From J051 sp040752255 (GTDB lineage: Bacteria > Armatimonadota > Fimbriimonadia > Fimbriimonadales > ATM1): DNA of 8,941 nt. The stretch spans positions 1 through 8,941 of the forward strand of contig JBFMFD010000113.1 of assembly GCA_040752255.1 (NCBI GenBank), read 5' to 3'. The notes under the pieces were generated by a model. It was not told where the DNA came from and did no database searches. It saw only the letters and a program-made list of their open reading frames with translations. This document shows positions 5,892 to 8,941 of this stretch, one piece after another. Both the position numbers and the translations under genes were made by a program. The first letter of the stretch is position 1; each line of letters begins with the position of its first letter.

Positions 5892-6811
5892 AGCAACCGC
5901 TTTCGGACGCTTAGGGGCGCAAACGTGAGCAGCCACCGCAACGCGGACTTGAACCGTTTTGGGTTGAGCCTCAACGACCGAACGTAGGCTGCCCTCGCGT
6001 CGCGCGGTCGGCCTGTGATGGAGTAGAGCGAGCCCAAACACGCGAGCGTGTGCGCGAGCGCCTCTCTCATCTCCGTACGCCCTCGCGGCTGAGCAAGCAA
6101 CTCGTCGGCTTGCTCGGCATACTTCTGCCGAATGCGAATCTCCTCGCGGTACTTCGGTTCAAGGTTGTAGATGGTGTTCGTTTGGTGGACGCGGTAGAGG
6201 GTCAGCTCTTCCGGAATAAACGCCACGGTTCCCTGCTCCGCGAGCCTGAGCCACATCTCCCAGTCGCCGAGAATCTGAAACGAGGCATCGAAACCTCCCA
6301 GCCTGCGCGCCGCCTCAGAACGAAACATCACCGACGACGCGATCGCGCGGTTGTTCGCGATGAAGGTCGCCAAGTGGTCGCCACTCTCCATCCACGGGAA
6401 GTCGAATCCCATCGGGCGGCCGGAAAGGGTGTTGCCGTCATCGTCTATGAACCTGCCGAACGTGTGGCAGAGGCTGTGCGCCCCATCCTCGTCCATCGCT
6501 TGCACTTGGAGGCGTAGCTTTTCAGGAAGCCACACGTCGTCGCTGTTCAGCACCGCCGAGTACTCTCCGCGCGCGGCCTCCAGCGCCTGATTGAGCGCAG
6601 CATACGTACCCACGTTGGAGTCATTCAAGATGAGTGTCACGCGGTCGGCGTACCCTCGGAGAATCTCTCGCGAGCGGTCGGTCGAGTTGTCGTCAACGAC
6701 GATAACCTCGATGTCCTGGAGCGTCTGGTTGAGCGCGCTCTCGATGCACTCACGCAGCCACCGCTCGTGGTTGTAACTCGTGAGCAGTACGCTGACCTTG
6801 GGGCTACTCAT
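5888..6811 (-). CDS. Family 2 glycosyltransferase with C-terminal TPR-like tail
   Basis: The product (307 aa) should transfer a sugar from a nucleotide-sugar donor; donor and acceptor are unknown. The GT-A domain shows PKVSVLLTSYNHERWL (4-19), VVDDNSTDRS (38-47) for the nucleotide, VGTYAALNQALEAARGEY (67-84), SDD (90-92) as the metal-binding DXD equivalent, and GDWEMWLRLAEQG (182-194), where Asp183 is at the usual catalytic-base position. There are no membrane helices, so it is probably cytosolic or peripheral. Residues about 256-290 (LACLGSLYSITGRPRDARAAY, LRLNP) read like one tetratricopeptide repeat. The open frame extends upstream to 7003 through the hpt gene, but the domain begins at the ATG at 6811, which overlaps the end of hpt by 8 nt. 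No strong ribosome binding site is present, suggesting translation coupled to hpt. Confidence 0.92.
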   Translation of the reverse strand: MSSPKVSVLLTSYNHERWLRECIESALNQTLQDIEVIVVDDNSTDRSREILRGYADRVTLILNDSNVGTYAALNQALEAARGEYSAVLNSDDVWLPEKLRLQVQAMDEDGAHSLCHTFGRFIDDDGNTLSGRPMGFDFPWMESGDHLATFIANNRAIASSVMFRSEAARRLGGFDASFQILGDWEMWLRLAEQGTVAFIPEELTLYRVHQTNTIYNLEPKYREEIRIRQKYAEQADELLAQPRGRTEMREALAHTLACLGSLYSITGRPRDARAAYVRSLRLNPKRFKSALRWLLTFAPLSVRKRLL

Positions 6812-7319
6812 CTTGCCACTCGACCACCTCGGGAAGCCCTCGGAAGCGCTCGTCAACGTCCATCCCGTAGCCGACGACAAACGTCGAGGGTATCTCGAAG
6901 CCGACCCAGTCGGGTTTGGACCGCCCCTCGTGCGCCATTGCCTTGAAGAACAGCGCGACGACGCGGAGCGACGCCGGGCCTCGGGATCTGAGGAGCCGCA
7001 CAAGGTAGTCGAGCGTCAGCCCCGTGTCCACGATGTCCTCCACGATCAGCACCTCCCTGCCCGTTATGTCCGTTGCGAGATCGAGCGTTATCTCGACCGC
7101 GCCCGACGACTCCGTGCCCTGGTAACTCCTCACGCCGAGGAAGTCCACCGCGAACGTCGGCGGAAGGCGGCGCACCAGGTCGGCAAGAAACAGAAACGAC
7201 CCCTTCAGGACCCCGACCAGCAAGGCGCCGTTCGGATAGGAGCGCTCGATCTCCTGCGCCAACTGCGCTACGCGCTCGGAGATCTGCGCCTCAGTTACGA
7301 CTGGCTTACCTACTCCCAT
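6804..7319 (-). CDS. hpt: Hypoxanthine phosphoribosyltransferase
   Basis: It joins hypoxanthine or guanine to PRPP, making IMP or GMP in purine salvage in the cytosol. At 171 aa it has the normal bacterial length. Diagnostic parts are VGVLKGSFLFLADLVRRL (35-52), the flexible loop RSYQGTESSGAVEI (64-77), the PRPP-binding motif VLIVEDIVDTGLTL (90-103) with acidic pair Glu94-Asp95, Lys126 in LFFKA near the purine site, and FVVGYGMDVDERFRGLPEV near the C-terminus. The ATG at 7319 lies inside the last codons of guaA (10-nt overlap), with no recognisable ribosome binding site, so ribosomes finishing guaA may reinitiate here. Coupling to guaA makes sense because both enzymes feed GMP. A xanthine-preferring variant cannot be excluded by sequence alone. 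Confidence 0.95.
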   Translation of the reverse strand: MGVGKPVVTEAQISERVAQLAQEIERSYPNGALLVGVLKGSFLFLADLVRRLPPTFAVDFLGVRSYQGTESSGAVEITLDLATDITGREVLIVEDIVDTGLTLDYLVRLLRSRGPASLRVVALFFKAMAHEGRSKPDWVGFEIPSTFVVGYGMDVDERFRGLPEVVEWQDE

Positions 7320-8845
7320 TCGATCGTTGCCGGCGGCTTCGATGTGAGGTCATACACGACGCGATTGACGCCTTCAACCTCGTTGACGATGCGGCGAGCG
7401 ACGCGCTCTAGGACCGGGAACGGAATCTCGGCGGCGCGGGCGGTCATTGCATCCTCGCTCACAACGGCGCGCAGCACAACCGGATGCTCATACGTGCGCG
7501 CGTCGCCCATCACGCCGACGCTGCGGACGTCGAGCAGCGCCGCATAGCACTGCCAGATGCCCGGCTCCAAGCCCGCTTCTCTCAGTTCGGTTCGGAAGAT
7601 GTGGTCAGCGAGTTGCACGAGCCGCACGCGCTCCGGCGTCACCTCACCCAAGATTCGCACTGCAAGCCCAGGGCCCGGGAACGGCTGACGGTTGATCATC
7701 GAATCCGGCAGTCCCAATTGCCGCCCCACGTTGCGGACTTCGTCCTTGAACAGCCACCGCAGCGGCTCTACCAACTCCATCTTCATCCACTCCGGCAGTC
7801 CGCCGACGTTGTGATGGGATTTGATGGTCGCCGCGGTGGGCGAGCCGCTCTCGATAACGTCCGGATACAGAGTGCCCTGCGCGAGGAAGTCGCACCCTTC
7901 GAGGTCGGCGGCGTGCGCCTCGAACACGCGGATGAACTCCGCACCGATGATCTTGCGCTTCTGCTCCGGGTCTCCTACCCCCTTCAGGGCGGTCAAAAAC
8001 TGCTCGCTCGCGTCAATCCGGACGAACTCCGCGGGAATGTGCTCCTGGAACGCGGCGCTAACTTCATCCGCCTCGTTGTAGCGCAGCAGGCCGTGGTCAA
8101 CGAACACGCACCGCAGCCGCTCGCCGATGGCACGGGCTACCAGCCCCGCGCAAACGGTGCTGTCTACGCCACCCGATACCGCGCAAAGCACGCGTCCGCC
8201 GCCCACCTGTTCGCGAATCTGCTCGGTGCTCTCCTCGATGAAGTTCGCCGTGGTCCAGTCTCCCCGGAAGCCGGCTACGTCGTAGAGGAAGCGTCGTAGA
8301 ATCTCCTTCCCCCCTTCGGTATGGCTCACCTCAGGATGGAACTGCACGCCGAAGAACCTCCGCTTCGGGTCTTCCACCGCCGCGATGGCGGCGCTCTCCG
8401 TGACGGCGGCGACGCAGAATCCGGGCGGGGGCTGCACCACGGTATCCCCATGGCTCATCCACGCCACGAACTCACCGTGGAGCAGCGATGCGCCCTCGAC
8501 AGCCTGCACCCTCTGCTCGCCGTACTCGCGAGCCGCCCCGGGCCGCACGACGCCGCCAAGAGCGGACGCCAGAAACTGCTGCCCATAGCAGATGCCGAGC
8601 AGCGGCTTGCCCGCTTCCAGCAGGTCCCGAGGCACGGCGGGGCTGTCCTCCTCCGTGACGCTTCGTGGCCCTCCACTCAGTATGACCGCTTTTGCGCCAT
8701 TCCACTCCGCTTGGAGGTTCTCTGCGTTCCAGGGGACGATTCGAGCAAAGACGCCCAACTCCCGCGCCTTGCGAGCGATGAGTTGCGTATACTGCCCTCC
8801 GAAGTCAACGACGACGAGCGTCTCGTGGTGCGCGGTCAGGTCCAC
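7310..8845 (-). CDS. guaA: GMP synthase (glutamine-hydrolysing)
   Basis: It converts XMP, ATP and glutamine to GMP, the last step of de novo guanine nucleotide synthesis. The class I glutamine amidotransferase domain (about 9-190) holds VVVDFGGQYTQLIARK, the oxyanion region LSGGPRSV (56-63), nucleophile Cys86 in GICYGQQFLA, and His170/Glu172 in VQFHPEV. The ATP-pyrophosphatase domain has the P-loop SGGVDS (224-229), and the C-terminal dimerisation domain ends TSKPPATIEWE. Numbering is from a GTG at 8845, giving 511 aa and putting the nucleophile at the usual place. A TTG at 8881 is in frame and would add 12 residues without similarity to the family; neither has a good ribosome binding site, so the start is uncertain. 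It is the first visible gene of guaA-hpt-glycosyltransferase, and its stop lies inside hpt. Confidence 0.95.
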   Translation of the reverse strand: MDLTAHHETLVVVDFGGQYTQLIARKARELGVFARIVPWNAENLQAEWNGAKAVILSGGPRSVTEEDSPAVPRDLLEAGKPLLGICYGQQFLASALGGVVRPGAAREYGEQRVQAVEGASLLHGEFVAWMSHGDTVVQPPPGFCVAAVTESAAIAAVEDPKRRFFGVQFHPEVSHTEGGKEILRRFLYDVAGFRGDWTTANFIEESTEQIREQVGGGRVLCAVSGGVDSTVCAGLVARAIGERLRCVFVDHGLLRYNEADEVSAAFQEHIPAEFVRIDASEQFLTALKGVGDPEQKRKIIGAEFIRVFEAHAADLEGCDFLAQGTLYPDVIESGSPTAATIKSHHNVGGLPEWMKMELVEPLRWLFKDEVRNVGRQLGLPDSMINRQPFPGPGLAVRILGEVTPERVRLVQLADHIFRTELREAGLEPGIWQCYAALLDVRSVGVMGDARTYEHPVVLRAVVSEDAMTARAAEIPFPVLERVARRIVNEVEGVNRVVYDLTSKPPATIEWE

Positions 8846-8941
8846 GTGCGCAGTTTCGCACCATAGGCGCGCTCGGGTCAATAGGGGGCTAAGTTCCGTG
8901 TCTCTACGGTTGAGGGCAATCGGCTTCCCCGAGGGAGGGGA

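Noticed and set aside
5169..6041. 290-residue minus-strand open frame opposite the LolA-like gene
   Set aside because: It overlaps two genes with better evidence and reads like low-complexity Arg/Val/Ala shadow sequence with no recognisable motif.
7484..8866. Large plus-strand open frames opposite guaA
   Set aside because: They are antisense to an unmistakable GMP synthase with all catalytic motifs.
8846..8881. TTGACC on the minus strand as a -35 box for guaA
   Set aside because: The only -10-like hexamer (TATGGT, 8861-8866) is just 10 nt away, too close for a sigma-70 promoter.
8882..8941. Short CCCC...GGGG inverted repeat at 8927-8940 as a terminator
   Set aside because: The stem is only four pairs, there is no T-run, and the sequence stops at the window edge. 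I see nothing else in these 60 bases.

Overview
The window comes from a GC-rich bacterium and looks like ordinary chromosome: tightly packed core-metabolism genes, short intergenic gaps, and no rRNA, tRNA, CRISPR array, transposase or phage gene that I can see. The phylum cannot be settled from the sequence. A lineage such as Armatimonadota, Chloroflexota or a PVC group would fit the flotillin/NfeD pair, the GC content and the repeat in the E2 gene, but this is a weak inference.

Layout. (1) Positions 1-935, minus strand: a three-TM NfeD-like membrane protein followed 13 nt later by a flotillin-like SPFH protein whose C-terminal part lies beyond the window edge. (2) Positions 1023-1415, plus strand: folB (dihydroneopterin aldolase, folate synthesis), divergent from the NfeD gene and convergent with the next operon. 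(3) Positions 1426-5026, minus strand: a three-gene 2-oxoacid dehydrogenase operon in the order E1alpha, E1beta, E2. The E1 genes overlap by 4 nt and a 5-nt gap precedes E2. No E3 (dihydrolipoamide dehydrogenase) gene is present. The E2 gene carries a 42-bp in-frame tandem repeat in the linker after its lipoyl domain. (4) Positions 5145-5891, plus strand: a secreted LolA/DUF2092-like protein of unknown function, divergent from E1alpha. (5) Positions 5888-8845, minus strand: guaA, hpt and a family 2 glycosyltransferase, each overlapping the next by 8-10 nt.

How the genes work together. GuaA (XMP to GMP) and Hpt (salvage of hypoxanthine/guanine to IMP/GMP) form a purine nucleotide unit, with a glycosyltransferase translationally linked behind them. 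The E1/E2 operon makes the acyl-CoA-forming core of a pyruvate or branched-chain 2-oxoacid dehydrogenase and must borrow E3 from elsewhere in the genome. NfeD and flotillin are expected to act together at the membrane.

I found no convincing undescribed system. The most unusual feature is the tandem repeat in the E2 linker: a 26-bp core is identical at every base in three copies while the 16-bp spacers diverge, which suggests a nucleotide-level repeat element domesticated as protein linker. Other points worth a look are a TTG start for E1alpha, a GEG in place of GDG in its thiamine-diphosphate motif, a possible leaderless promoter at folB, and a four-base CTAG that supplies both stop codons of a convergent gene pair.
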